Of a stretch of 43,393 nt of DNA, positions 1 to 9,200 are shown piece by piece. The first letter of the stretch is position 1. Each line of letters begins with the position of its first letter. The DNA is from Actinomycetota bacterium (GTDB lineage Bacteria; Actinomycetota; Thermoleophilia; Gaiellales; F1-60-MAGs149): positions 1 through 43,393 of the forward strand of contig SYIF01000073.1 of the NCBI GenBank assembly GCA_005798855.1. The letters run 5' to 3'. The notes under the pieces are model-generated. The model made no database searches. It saw only the letters and a program-made list of their open reading frames with translations, and had not been told where the DNA came from. The position numbers were made by a program, and so were the translations under genes.

Positions 1-1
1 A

Positions 2-787
2 AATACCGAGAACATGGGACAGTTCGAACGTACCTTAATCATCGCTGATGAAGATTCATATGTACATTATGTCGAAGGGTGTACAGCACCTATCTATTCA
101 TCTGACTCACTTCACTCTGCAGTGGTAGAAATCATTGTGAAGAAGAACGCTCGTGTGCGTTATACGACCATTCAAAATTGGTCGAACAACGTCTACAACC
201 TCGTCACCAAGCGCGCCGTGGCCGAGGAAGACGCGACGATGGAATGGGTCGACGGCAACCTCGGCTCGAAGGTGACGATGAAGTATCCCGCCGTAGTCCT
301 CAAGGGCGAGCGTGCCCACGGCGAGATCCTCTCGATCGCTTTCGCGGGCGAAGGCCAGCACCAAGACGCCGGTGGCAAGGTCACCCACGTCGCCCCGAAT
401 ACGACCAGCGTGATCACGTCGAAGTCGATCTCGAAGGACGGCGGCCGCTCCTCGTACCGCGGTCTCTTGCGGGTCAACAAGGACGCCGAGGGTTCGAAGT
501 CGAAGGTTGTCTGCGACGCGTTGATCATCGATCCCGAGTCGCGCACCGACACCTACCCGTACATCAACATCATGGCCGATCAGGTCGACATTGGGCACGA
601 GGCTACCGTCTCGAAGCTCGGTGAAGAGCAGATCTACTACCTGATGAGCCGTGGCCTGTCCGAGGCCGAAGCGTCGGCGCTGATTGTGGCGGGCTTCGTC
701 GAGCCGATCACGAAGGAGTTGCCGCTCGAGTACGCCGTCGAGCTGAATCGCCTGATTCAGCTGCAGATGGAAGGCTCGGTCGGATGA
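2..787 (+). CDS. sufB: Fe-S cluster assembly protein SufB (5' end outside window)
   Basis: C-terminal part of the SufB scaffold subunit, which with SufC and SufD forms the SufBC2D complex that builds Fe-S clusters in the cytoplasm. The reading frame is open from base 2, and the first codons read N-T-E-N before the Met at base 14, so that Met is internal and the gene begins upstream. Conserved SufB stretches are visible: VEGCTAP, the TIQNWS block, and [12 protein letters not shown] near the C-terminus. The stop overlaps the sufD start by 4 nt (ATGA), so the two are translationally coupled. Oddity: the first 180 bases are about 41% GC by my count (74/180), whereas the next 120 are about 61% (73/120), although the protein reads through without a break. 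sufC is not in the window and is probably upstream. Confidence 0.95.
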   Translation, partial: NTENMGQFERTLIIADEDSYVHYVEGCTAPIYSSDSLHSAVVEIIVKKNARVRYTTIQNWSNNVYNLVTKRAVAEEDATMEWVDGNLGSKVTMKYPAVVLKGERAHGEILSIAFAGEGQHQDAGGKVTHVAPNTTSVITSKSISKDGGRSSYRGLLRVNKDAEGSKSKVVCDALIIDPESRTDTYPYINIMADQVDIGHEATVSKLGEEQIYYLMSRGLSEAEASALIVAGFVEPITKELPLEYAVELNRLIQLQMEGSVG

Positions 788-2007
788 CCGCATGGCTCGA
801 GGAGCGTCGCCAGCAGGCGGCCGCGAGCAATGAGGTGTTGTCGGTGCCGTCCTCGTCGGACGAGCACTGGCGCTTCACGTCGCTTCGCGGCATCGACTTC
901 GCGACGTATGCCGCGACGGTCGAGGCTGTGCCGGGCGAGCCGCAGGGTGCGATCTTGGCAGAGGGCGAGCATGCCGGCCGGATCGTGATGCGCGATGGTG
1001 GCGTCGTGCTCGACGAGTTCAGCCCCGAAGTCGTGGCGCAGGGTGTCGTGTTTGGCAGCCTCAAGCGACTGGCCGAGGAGCACAGCAACCTTGTGGAGCC
1101 CGTGTTGGGCACGATTGTTGGCTACGACGAGAAGTTTGCAGCCGAGAATGGTGCGCTCTGGACCGACGGTCTGCTGTTGCACGTGCCGGCTGGAGTCAAG
1201 GTTGCCCTGCCCTTCCACGCGGCCTACGAGATTGCCACGAAGGGCGCTGCTCAGCAGTGGCGCGTCATCATCTCGCTCGGCGAGGGAGCCGAAGCAACGC
1301 TGGTCGAGGAGCATCTCAAGGGCGAGCCCGGCTATGCCAATGGCGTCGCCGAGCTCGTGGTTGCGGAGTCTGCGCACCTCACGTACGTCGTGGTGCAAGA
1401 TCGCAACAATGCCTCGCTGCACTTTGCGGCCCATCGTGCCGAGGTTGCCAAGGACGCCACGCTCGAGTGGGCGGCCTGTTCGACAGGCTCGAAGACGGGC
1501 AAGACGCGCATGGAGACGCGCCTGACGGGCGAAGGTTCGACGGGTCGCTTGAGTGCGGTCTACGTCGTCGACGGCAAGCGCCACCTCGATCTCGACACGA
1601 CGCAAGAGCACGATGCGCCGAACGCAGTCTCCGATCTGGCCTTTAAGGGCGTGTTGCTCGACAGCGCGCGGTCGGTTTGGCGCGGTGTGATTCGCGTGGC
1701 TGAGGGTGCTCACGGTACCGACGCCTACCAAGAGAACCGAAATCTGCTGCTTTCGCCGAAGGCGCGCGCCGACAGCATTCCTGGACTCGAGATCGACACG
1801 AACGATGTCCGCTGCACCCACGGTGCGACGGCTGGGCCCGTCGATCCGATGCTCAAGTTCTATCTGATGAGCCGCGGCATCCCCGCGGTCGAGGCCGAGC
1901 GCATGATCGTCGAGGGTTTCCTCGAGGACGCCCTCGAGCGCATCCCGGACGAGCGCATCCGCACCGCCTTGACCACTGCGGTCATGCGGCGCATCCCGAT
2001 CTTCTAG
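784..2007 (+). CDS. sufD: Fe-S cluster assembly protein SufD
   Basis: SufD, the paralogous partner of SufB in the SufBC2D scaffold complex. The 407-residue protein has the expected length and the right-handed beta-helix SufBD core. The C-terminal signature ([20 protein letters not shown], then [20 protein letters not shown]) is canonical and contains the conserved Cys-Thr-His-Gly element. The ATG overlaps the sufB stop by 4 nt, which fixes the start. Eight bases after the stop lies a 35-bp repeat with complementary 10-bp ends (2016-2050) that could form a terminator-like hairpin. The cysteine desulfurase and SufU genes, normally adjacent, resume only at 10037 on the same strand. Confidence 0.95.
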   Translation: MTAWLEERRQQAAASNEVLSVPSSSDEHWRFTSLRGIDFATYAATVEAVPGEPQGAILAEGEHAGRIVMRDGGVVLDEFSPEVVAQGVVFGSLKRLAEEHSNLVEPVLGTIVGYDEKFAAENGALWTDGLLLHVPAGVKVALPFHAAYEIATKGAAQQWRVIISLGEGAEATLVEEHLKGEPGYANGVAELVVAESAHLTYVVVQDRNNASLHFAAHRAEVAKDATLEWAACSTGSKTGKTRMETRLTGEGSTGRLSAVYVVDGKRHLDLDTTQEHDAPNAVSDLAFKGVLLDSARSVWRGVIRVAEGAHGTDAYQENRNLLLSPKARADSIPGLEIDTNDVRCTHGATAGPVDPMLKFYLMSRGIPAVEAERMIVEGFLEDALERIPDERIRTALTTAVMRRIPIF

Positions 2008-2015
2008 CTCTCACC

Positions 2016-2050
2016 AATGTCCAGAAGGGGTCAGGCACCATCTGGACATT
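2016..2050. repeat. 35-bp repeat, left copy of an inverted pair
   Basis: Its ends AATGTCCAGA and TCTGGACATT are perfect 10-bp inverses around a 15-nt loop containing GGGGTCAGGCACC. The whole element is repeated in inverted orientation at 2432-2466 with a single mismatch in 35. It lies 8 bp after the sufD stop, so it may also serve as the sufD terminator. The GGGGTC core is shared with the palindrome at 16451-16479. The arrangement resembles a REP-type extragenic element, but no REP-associated transposase is present here. Confidence 0.75.
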
Positions 2051-2067
2051 CGGACGTGCAGTCGTCA

Positions 2068-2382
2068 TCAGCGGTCGTCGAGCACCAGCAGTTGGTGCCA
2101 GACGCCGAGGTAGGCGTCGTGATGATCACCGTCGAGGATTGCGTTCTTGAAGTTCGGGTACGTGACCTCGGCGAGCAGCGCCACGAGCGCCTCGGCCCAC
2201 TGGGCACGTGTTGCCTCGATCCGCCAAGCGTAATCGGCGTCAAGGATGCTGGTCGGGGTGGCTGGGACCAGGTCGGCCAGCGCCTCGATGTCCTGCTTGC
2301 AGCGCGCACGGATCAGCAGGATGTTGTCGTCTTCGCGGTGTTCGACGACGGAGTAAAAACCGCGTGTAGTCATCAGCCACAT
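2068..2382 (-). CDS. small conserved hypothetical protein (MWLMTTRGFYS family)
   Basis: Predicted cytoplasmic protein of 104 residues. The opening MWLMTTRGFYSVVEH, a central LIRARCKQDIEAL stretch, ITS-like ILDADYAWRI and a YPNFKNAI motif before the C-terminus resemble a family of uncharacterised actinobacterial proteins that I recognise from memory; its function is unknown to me. I start it at the first Met of MWLMTT; a Met three codons later and a GTG at 2406 are alternatives. The gene is the only content between two 35-bp inverted repeats, and it points away from sufD. It is alone, with no partner gene to suggest a role. Confidence 0.7.
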   Translation of the reverse strand: MWLMTTRGFYSVVEHREDDNILLIRARCKQDIEALADLVPATPTSILDADYAWRIEATRAQWAEALVALLAEVTYPNFKNAILDGDHHDAYLGVWHQLLVLDDR

Positions 2383-2431
2383 GCACGAGAGTCGGCTGTG
2401 CGGCACCGTGGCTTACGAGCAGTTGACGATC

Positions 2432-2466
2432 AATGTCCAGATCGTGCCTGACCCCTTCTGGACATT
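2432..2466. repeat. 35-bp repeat, right copy of an inverted pair
   Basis: Inverted copy of 2016-2050 with 34 of 35 positions identical. It is also bounded by AATGTCCAGA and TCTGGACATT, so each copy can fold on itself as well as pair with the other. It sits between the start of the small gene 2068-2382 and the stop of the beta-propeller gene at 2478. Confidence 0.75.
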
Positions 2467-2477
2467 CGGCGCCGCGA

Positions 2478-4049
2478 CTAGCGGCGACGGGGGACGCGTA
2501 CGGTCTGTGAGTTGGAGGCCACCAGACCATTCGTCGGCGAGAACGTCGAGCGAAGCGTGTAGGACACGGCACGTTTCTTGGCAAGGAGGCGTCCTGCGGT
2601 CTTGATCACGCAGCGCACGCGGTAGGTGCCTGCTGCGGCGACGCGGCGACTGAGATTGCAATAGCGGTCACCCTTGAAGGTCGCGACTTGGGCGATTGTG
2701 CCCGCACCAGTGACGGTGATGCTGGTGGCAATCCCGATGCCTTTCTTCGTAAAGGTGATCGTTGGCAACCCGACGGCCAGTACGCGGGCGCTGTTGTCTC
2801 GGCGCGGCGTCACCTTGGTCGAGGCTGCGCTCGCAGCACTGGTGCCCGCGATGTTTGTGGCTGTGACCGTGAAGGTGTAGCCGGTGCCGTTTTTGAGACC
2901 CGTGACGAGGCAGGTTGTGGCGCCCGTGGTGCTGCAGGTCGCACCGTCCGGAGCAGCCGTGGCGGTGTAGAGGGTGATTGGCGCGCCGCCCGTGTTAACG
3001 GGTGCGGTCCAGCTGAGCGAAACGGTCGCGTCGCCAGGAACAGCGGTCACGGCAGTTGGGGCACCGGGGTCGGTCACGGCAGGGCAGACCGCGACTGCAG
3101 TGATGTTTCTCGACACAGCGCCGATGAGTGTCGTGGGAGTCGAGGTGCCGCGTGGGAGCACCGCTACCTCGTTTGCAGATGCGGCGTAAACCGTGACGCT
3201 ATCGGGTGTCACAGCAATCGACGTCACGCCAAAGGATGTCGTGGTGCCGACTTGTGTCAGGGTGTTGCTGCCGATCGTCGCCGACAGCAGTGAACCGACG
3301 TCCATCGCCCCCGTGCCGACATAGAGCGTCGCACCGTCGGGCGAGATGGCAATCTTTCTCGGCTGTCCCGCCATGCCGTCGAAGAGCATCTCGCTGGTCG
3401 AACCGGACAGCAATGCAGATTCGACCTGAAAGGGCGTATCGATTGCGGTATAGGCCTTCGTCGCCGACAGCGCGACGGCCCGGGCGTTACCGGCAAGGGT
3501 GTAGGTCTTTTGGAGCGTGCCGTCTGAAGTTGAGCGCACCTGCAGAGCGTCTCCAACCGTGATGTAGACCAGCGAGCCGTCGGGACTCACCACGAGGTCG
3601 GTGGGCGCACTGGTCGAGGACAGGCTGAACGACCTGGCGATGGTGTCCGTTGTCGTGTCAACCACCGTCACCGTGCGTGCCGTCTCGTTGGCCACGTAGG
3701 CCCGCTTGGCATCGGGTGACAGTGCGATCGCGATTGGTGCGGAGAAGCCGCTGATCGTCACGGTTGCGAGGCCGGTCGTGGCATCGAAGACACGAATCGC
3801 GTCGCCATTGCTGTCGACGGCATAGAGCGTGCGCCCCGTGGGAGACACTGCCACGTCAACGAAGTTCGCTCCAGGGATCTCCACGGTCGTGGTCACGGTA
3901 TTCGTAGAGATCGAGAAGCGTTGGATCGTGCCGTCGGACGTTACGAGGTACCCGGAACCCAGACAGGTGGCGGCAGAAGCGGTGGTGGTGCCTGCGAGCG
4001 TTGCCGCCATGGCGACGGCGAGCATCGCCAGGATCCGAACAAGACGCAT
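2478..4049 (-). CDS. secreted YVTN-type beta-propeller protein with one FN3 domain
   Basis: Exported protein of 523 residues. Residues 1 to about 27 form a Sec signal peptide ending in A-S-A. Residues ~28-330 are a run of YVTN/SMP-30-like propeller blades, recognisable from repeated phrases such as VAVSPTGRTLYAVDS, ALSPDAKRAYVANE and AISPDGATLYVGTG. A fibronectin type III domain follows (~330-420) with a Cys pair (CSTTGATTC), then ~100 residues of basic C-terminal domain with two Cys. The FN3 domain closely resembles the second FN3 of the giant protease at 6247-9834. Such propellers usually mediate binding at the cell surface; no catalytic motif is evident. The start is supported by a TAGAGT element 6 nt upstream of the ATG. 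Confidence 0.85.
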   Translation of the reverse strand: MRLVRILAMLAVAMAATLAGTTTASAATCLGSGYLVTSDGTIQRFSISTNTVTTTVEIPGANFVDVAVSPTGRTLYAVDSNGDAIRVFDATTGLATVTISGFSAPIAIALSPDAKRAYVANETARTVTVVDTTTDTIARSFSLSSTSAPTDLVVSPDGSLVYITVGDALQVRSTSDGTLQKTYTLAGNARAVALSATKAYTAIDTPFQVESALLSGSTSEMLFDGMAGQPRKIAISPDGATLYVGTGAMDVGSLLSATIGSNTLTQVGTTTSFGVTSIAVTPDSVTVYAASANEVAVLPRGTSTPTTLIGAVSRNITAVAVCPAVTDPGAPTAVTAVPGDATVSLSWTAPVNTGGAPITLYTATAAPDGATCSTTGATTCLVTGLKNGTGYTFTVTATNIAGTSAASAASTKVTPRRDNSARVLAVGLPTITFTKKGIGIATSITVTGAGTIAQVATFKGDRYCNLSRRVAAAGTYRVRCVIKTAGRLLAKKRAVSYTLRSTFSPTNGLVASNSQTVRVPRRR

Positions 4050-4061
4050 GTGCTCACTCTA
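4050..4061 (-). promoter_or_regulatory. predicted leaderless promoter -10 for the beta-propeller gene
   Basis: On the minus strand, TAGAGT (4061-4056) lies exactly 6 nt before the ATG at 4049. This places the transcription start at or next to the initiation codon. No ribosome binding site is present and no clear -35 is seen. Confidence 0.5.
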
Positions 4062-4232
4062 CGCACGATTTCGCTCGAATCCTGCCTTGCCTGGCGCTGC
4101 TCTGGCGAGGACTGGCTGCATGGGTACGCGCCTCGGTGCCGTTTGTGGTCTCGTCTGCGCGCGGATCGTGGCGCGAGGCTTGGCACTGTTGGGACATGGC
4201 CCGTGAAATCCTCAACTAACCTCGAGCAGCAG

Positions 4233-4253
4233 TATATGGCACGATATATGGCA
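4233..4253 (+). promoter_or_regulatory. direct-repeat operator/promoter of vapBC
   Basis: TATATGGCA occurs at 4233-4241 and again at 4245-4253, a 12-bp period; the second copy ends on the A of the vapB start codon. Ribbon-helix-helix antitoxins typically bind such short tandem sites. The first TATATG could also be the -10, giving a leader of only a few nucleotides. No Shine-Dalgarno sequence is visible. Autorepression by VapB/VapBC is inferred. Confidence 0.55.
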
Positions 4254-4477
4254 TGCATCGTACGACGATTTATCTGCCGGAGGCGATGAAGGCGCGCGTT
4301 GCCGAAGCAGCGCGGCTTCAGGGAGTGACCGAGGCGGAGATAATCCGCGGCGCGATCGAGCAGCTGCTTGAGCGCCCGCGCCCGCGCGGAGCGCTGTTTG
4401 CCTCGGGGCACCCGGTGGATGCTGAACGGGTCGACGAACTGCTGGCCGAGACGGGCTTTGGCGAATGGCAGTCGTAG
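4253..4477 (+). CDS. vapB: VapB-like ribbon-helix-helix antitoxin
   Basis: Antitoxin of 74 residues. The N-terminal HRTTIYLPEAMKARVAEAA segment is a ribbon-helix-helix (CopG/Arc-type) strand and first helix, followed by VTEAEIIRGAIEQLLE as the second helix. The acidic tail (ERVDELLAETGFGEW) is the usual toxin-wrapping part. It overlaps the downstream toxin gene by 13 nt, the normal antitoxin-first order. The upstream TATATGGCA direct repeat is the likely binding site. The exact start rests on the RHH strand beginning immediately after the Met. Confidence 0.9.
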   Translation: MHRTTIYLPEAMKARVAEAARLQGVTEAEIIRGAIEQLLERPRPRGALFASGHPVDAERVDELLAETGFGEWQS

Positions 4478-4878
4478 TCGACACCAGCGCGTTGTATGCG
4501 TACTTCGATTCGAGCGCGCGTGCTCATCTCGAGGTGCAAGCCCTGATTGAGGCGGAGCGCTCGTCGCTGATGGTCACGATGGGCGTGCTGATCGAACTCG
4601 ATCATCTGCTGCGGCGTCGTGTCAACGCACATACGGCGCGGCGCGTGATGGACGAGTTGACCAACGGAGCCTACGAACTGATCGAGTGCTCCCGCGAGGA
4701 TCTCCGCCGCGCGCTCACCATCATCGATCGGTTCTCCGATCGGGGGTTGAGCCTGACCGACGCTTCGTTGCTCGAGATTGCCGACCGCAAGCGGGCGTCG
4801 ACAATCTTTACGCTCGACCGTCGAGATTTCGCAGGACTTGTTCGCTCTGACGGAACGCCGCTCACGATCTTGCCGTAG
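4465..4878 (+). CDS. vapC: VapC-like PIN-domain ribonuclease toxin
   Basis: PIN-domain toxin of 137 residues, expected to cleave RNA with a metal-dependent acidic site. The acidic positions are present: D6 in VVDTSALYAYFD, E44 in VLIELDHLL, D99 in LTDASLLEIA and D118 in FTLDRRDF. All four support an intact active site. It starts inside vapB, so expression is coupled to the antitoxin. It ends 4 bp from the stop of the convergent HisD-like gene. The target RNA cannot be read from the sequence. Confidence 0.93.
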   Translation: MAVVVDTSALYAYFDSSARAHLEVQALIEAERSSLMVTMGVLIELDHLLRRRVNAHTARRVMDELTNGAYELIECSREDLRRALTIIDRFSDRGLSLTDASLLEIADRKRASTIFTLDRRDFAGLVRSDGTPLTILP

Positions 4879-4882
4879 AGGT

Positions 4883-6208
4883 CTACGTCCCGAACCGCTC
4901 GCGGATGACATTGCCGTGAGCCGGAAAATCCTCATGATCCGCCAGCGCGAGGATGTCGGGCGCCATCACAGCCAAGGCCTGCTCCGACGCACACGCAATC
5001 GAAATCGTCTTCGTAAAGGCGGCTGCGGTGACCCCGCTCGTCACGCGTGCATAGCCACTCGTCGGCAGGGTCGCCGGAATACCAATCAGATAGTTGCCGG
5101 CACTAAACGGCGTGTGCTGGCCGAGTAGCACCTCGCCGGCATGCTCGATCTCGGCCAGGATGGCCTCGTCGTCGGCCGTCGCAAGCTGCATGTGCTCGGG
5201 GGCGTAGAGGTTGGCAACCTCAATCGCCTCGGCTTGGTCGCGCACGAGAATCGCGCCACCCACCACACCAATCGCGCTGGCTGCATAGCTTCGACGGGGC
5301 TCGGGGAGCAGCGCGAGGCGTTGAGCGAGCTCTGGCTGGACGCGCTCGATCAGTTGCTCGCTCCACGTCACGAGCACGCTCGCAGAGTCGGCACCATGCT
5401 CGGCCTCATTGAGCAGATCGGCTGCGAGCAGGCCAACGTTGCACGAGTCGTCGGCAATGATCAGGCTCTCAGAGGCCGCCAAGATCTGCATGCCCACCAC
5501 GCCGTGGCGCTGAATTTCGAGCTGCGCACTGGCGACGGGTGGGCTGCCGGGCCCGAGCACCTTGCGGCAGGCGGGGATCGATTCGGTCCCAAACGCCAAG
5601 GCCGCGACACCCGCGGGTCCGTTGGCACGAAAGACATTCTCGAGACCAAGCTGCTCGGCCACAACCAGCACCGCAGGGTCGACCTTGCCGTCTGACCCTG
5701 GGGTCGGTGGCACGACAACGGCGATCTCGGGTACGCCCGCCACGACGGCGGGCGTGCCAATCTGGACCAGCACGCTGGGGAAGGAACCCTTGCCACTCGG
5801 CACGAACAAACCCGCGCTGGCAATCGCCGTGCGCTTCTCGCCGACCATGAGACCTGGCTCGAGCTCCAGCCGCCAATCGCCGTGCTGCAGCACCTGCTCG
5901 TTGAAGCGGCGGGAATGGTCGATCGCGTGGCGAATCGCCGTCTGGACTGCCTCGGGCGTCTCGCTTTTGGCCGCAGCAAACTCTGCCTCGGTCACCCGCA
6001 AGCCGGCCGGCTCCACGTGGCAGCCGTCGAACGTGGCGAGGGCACGACAGACAGCCGCGTCGCCGTCGCGGCGCACCTCGGCGACCAACTCGACAATCGA
6101 AGCCTGTAGCCCAGGCTCGAAGACGTCGCCCAGGCCACGTTCGAGCAGGGCGGCACGTTCCGCGGCCGTAGCTTCGGACCAACGGTGGACGCTGAGTGGT
6201 GCGGTCAT
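4883..6208 (-). CDS. histidinol dehydrogenase-like protein, atypical paralog
   Basis: COG0141 (HisD) family protein of 441 residues, the usual length. The fold is clear (VPSGKGSFPSVLVQIGTPAV; YAPEHMQL with E338 and H339 matching the catalytic Glu-His; AEHG with H271; and H431 near the C-terminus). However, the zinc ligands equivalent to E. coli Gln259 and Asp360 are Glu268 and Asn372, the substrate-binding NHVLPT motif is replaced by ATLPT, and the AGPSE motif is AASES. There is no his gene nearby. I therefore infer a related alcohol/aldehyde dehydrogenase rather than the histidine enzyme. TAGGCT 7 nt before the ATG supports the start, 38 bp after the protease stop. Confidence 0.8.
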   Translation of the reverse strand: MTAPLSVHRWSEATAAERAALLERGLGDVFEPGLQASIVELVAEVRRDGDAAVCRALATFDGCHVEPAGLRVTEAEFAAAKSETPEAVQTAIRHAIDHSRRFNEQVLQHGDWRLELEPGLMVGEKRTAIASAGLFVPSGKGSFPSVLVQIGTPAVVAGVPEIAVVVPPTPGSDGKVDPAVLVVAEQLGLENVFRANGPAGVAALAFGTESIPACRKVLGPGSPPVASAQLEIQRHGVVGMQILAASESLIIADDSCNVGLLAADLLNEAEHGADSASVLVTWSEQLIERVQPELAQRLALLPEPRRSYAASAIGVVGGAILVRDQAEAIEVANLYAPEHMQLATADDEAILAEIEHAGEVLLGQHTPFSAGNYLIGIPATLPTSGYARVTSGVTAAAFTKTISIACASEQALAVMAPDILALADHEDFPAHGNVIRERFGT

Positions 6209-6221
6209 GGCCGGAAGCCTA
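6209..6221 (-). promoter_or_regulatory. predicted leaderless promoter -10 for the HisD-like gene
   Basis: On the minus strand, TAGGCT (6221-6216) is followed by 7 nt and then the ATG at 6208. It implies that the HisD-like gene has its own start in the short gap after the protease gene. No Shine-Dalgarno sequence is seen. Confidence 0.45.
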
Positions 6222-6246
6222 CCCGGAGCCCGATCGGGGAGAGCCC

Positions 6247-9200
6247 TTAGCGGGCTTTGACGATGATGCGGGAGCCGATCACGATCACCTTGTTCGAGAG
6301 CGGCGACAGCCCAGTTGGCATCACCTTTCGAACTTGGAAGACGATGCGCTTGCCCTTGCCAACCAGCACGCGGGGGCTCGAGGAACGGGTCGTGAGCACC
6401 AGCTTGCCGTCGCGGTAGATCTTGTAGACAGCGCCCTTGGCGGTTGGCAGCGTCAGCACCAGCTTCTTCCCGACCCGCGTGGCTGTGGTAACACGGGGGG
6501 TGATGGCGAGCTTGGCGGCGAGTGCGCTTGGGGTAGTTGCTGTGCGACCTGGGGTCGGAGTTTCGACTGGTTGCGGAGTAGCGGGCACGACGGGTGTGCC
6601 GCCGCTCAGCGTGCCACCGATGTAGAGCAGCCGATTGGGCGAGCCCGCACCGGCATCGCCGACGTGATCACGCGAGGCGTTGCCGAGGACGCTCGTGGAG
6701 ATCTCGCCCGTGGACGTGCTGCGGGTGCTCGCGAGCGTTAAGGCAACTCCACCGGCGACATGAGGCGATGCCATCGACGTGCCGGACAGCGTCTCGGTGG
6801 CCGTCGACGAGTCGAGCCAAGACGACAAGATGTCGACGCCGGGAGCGAACAGATCGACGCAGGGGCCGTAGTCAGAGAAGTAGGCACGCTGGTCGTTGGA
6901 GTCGGTCGCGCCGACCGTGATTGCTGCCGGTACGGACGCCGGCGAATTGGCACAGGCATCCCCGCCGTTGTTGCCAGCGGCGACAACCATGGTCACGCCG
7001 TCGTCGATGACGGACTGGACGGCGGTGTTAAGTGCCTCGGAGTAGCCGCCACCGAGGCTCATGTTGGCGACTGCGAGCTGGCCGGGTGCGTGGTTCGCGG
7101 CGACCCAGTTGAGGCCTGCGATCACATCGGAGAGGTTGCCCGAGCCGTAACAGTCGAGCACGCGGACAGGGACGATGCTGACAGACGGTGCGACGCCATA
7201 ATCTGCGCCACCGACTGTGCCCGCGACGTGGGTGCCGTGGCCATTGCAGTCCTCGGTACCGTTGCCGTCACTGACAGCCGTGTAGCCACTCTCGACGCGT
7301 CCACCAAACTGGGCATGGTCGGAACGAATGCCGGTGTCAATCACGTAGGCGATCACGCCCGAGCCGCCACCAGCCGAGGCATTGGCGGCCTGCAGGTCCA
7401 TGGTGCCGTCGAGCGGGAGGTCGCGCTGGTCGAGGCGGTCAAGGCCCCACGAGGCGGCGCGAGGCGAGCGCGTTGGTGCGCCGGGGGTGACGGCTGCGGA
7501 GGCTGCCGATGCAGGGCTCGTGCCGATCGCATTGGTGGCAGTGACGGTAAAGGTGTACGCGGTGCCGTTATGCAGGGAGCCAATCGTGCAGGCACGCGCG
7601 CCTGTCGTCGAACACTTGGCGCCACCTGGAGTGGCCGTTGCCGTGTAACCCGTGATTGCGCGGCGCCCGTTCGAGGCGGGTGCGAGCCAACCGACGCTGA
7701 CCTTGCCGTTGCCGGCAGAGGCTGTCACTCCTGTTGGGGCGTCGGGCGCGGTCGGTGCCGCTACCTGGGTAAAGGTCCAGCCCAAGACGGTGCTGCCGCG
7801 AAGGCCCCCGTAGCCATCGATCGCGATCTTGATTGTCGTGCCGGCGGTGACATTGACCGTCACCGCGCTCCAGAGGCCACCGCCAGAATCGTCGTTTGCC
7901 GCGAGCGTCGAAAGTGCTCCAACGTTCGTGCCGGTGTAGGCACCGAGCAGCGTGTCGTATGAGCTGCCTTGCGTACTGAGGGCAAACGTGCCGTCGGAAG
8001 GAGCCGTCCAGAGGTACCAGATCGACGACGAGCCGCCGTAGCCGCCGTGGGTCGGCTCGTTGGTCTCGCGGGTGGCGTTGACCGTTGAGCCGGAGAGCGA
8101 ACCCGTCGAACCGGTGATGAGGGCCGCGTCGGCGAAGGCATCGTTGGTCGCAGCAGGAGCCAGTGTGGCCGTGATAGCCCCCGAATATGCGCCAGTGCTC
8201 GCACTGTTGACTGCCGCCACGCGGAACGAGTACGTGGTGCCGTTCGTCAGGCCGGTGATCGTCGCTGTGGCGGCATTCGAGACGCCATCGGCAACGGTCG
8301 TCCAGGCGCCGCCGCCGGAGGCCCGCTGGATCACGTAGTCGGTGATTGCAGCGCCGCCGGTGTCGGCGGGCACGTCGAAGGTCAATGTGATGCGCTCACT
8401 GCCGACAGTCGCGACGAGGTTGCGCGGTGCGCTGGGGGCGGTCACGGGTCCGGGTGTGAAGGTGCCAGATGCCAACAGCAGGTTGGGGGATCCGGCCCCT
8501 GTCCCGGTGACAACCGACGGCGTGGCGGTGGCGAGCAGGCGCGAGGCGATCGTGGCGGGGGAGGCGGTCGCATCGGCGCTGAGCAGCAGGGCGGCAACGC
8601 CAGCCACGTGCGGTGTGGCCATCGAGGTGCCGGAGATCGTGTTGGTGGCCGTCGTCGAGGTGTACCAGTCCGACGTGATGCCCGAGCCCGGGGCAAAGAC
8701 ATCCAGGCAGGTGCCAAAGTTGGAGTAGGAGGCGCGGGCATCGTTGCTTCCCGTCGCGCCAACGGTAATTGCAGTGCGCTCGCTGGCGGGCGACGCTGAG
8801 CAGGCATCCGTATTGGAGTTGCCCGCCGCGACGGCATACGTCACACCATCGGTGATGCTGCGCGCCACCGCAGCGTTGAGGGAAACTGAATACGAGCCGC
8901 CGAGACTCATGTTGGCGACCGCCGGGGTGCTAGCAGCGTGGTCGGCCGTCACCCAGTCGACTCCGGCGATGACACCGGTGGTCGAGCCGGAGCCTCCACA
9001 CGACAGCACGCGTACCGGCACGAGACTGACATTCTTGGCGACACCGTATGTGGCACCACCAACGGTGCCAGCAACGTGGGTGCCGTGGCCATTGCAGTCT
9101 GTGGTGCCGTTTCCATCGCTGATCGCCGTGTAGCCACTCAGCACACGCCCCCCAAAGTCGCTGTGCGTGCCCAGAATGCCGGTGTCAATGATGTAGGCCT

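Noticed and set aside
107-793. Long open frame antisense to sufB
   Set aside because: It mirrors the codon pattern of a conserved gene at high GC; its translation has no recognisable domain and is very rich in Arg, Asp and Val.
2008-2477. Insertion sequence between the 35-bp inverted repeats
   Set aside because: The enclosed gene has no transposase motif and no target-site duplication is visible at the ends.
4062-4232. Gene between the beta-propeller gene and vapBC
   Set aside because: Short frames exist on both strands but none has a start signal, conserved motif or consistent codon use; I see nothing functional besides the vapB operator.
4883-6208. Straight assignment as the histidine-pathway hisD
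   Set aside because: Key zinc and substrate residues are replaced and no other histidine gene is nearby.
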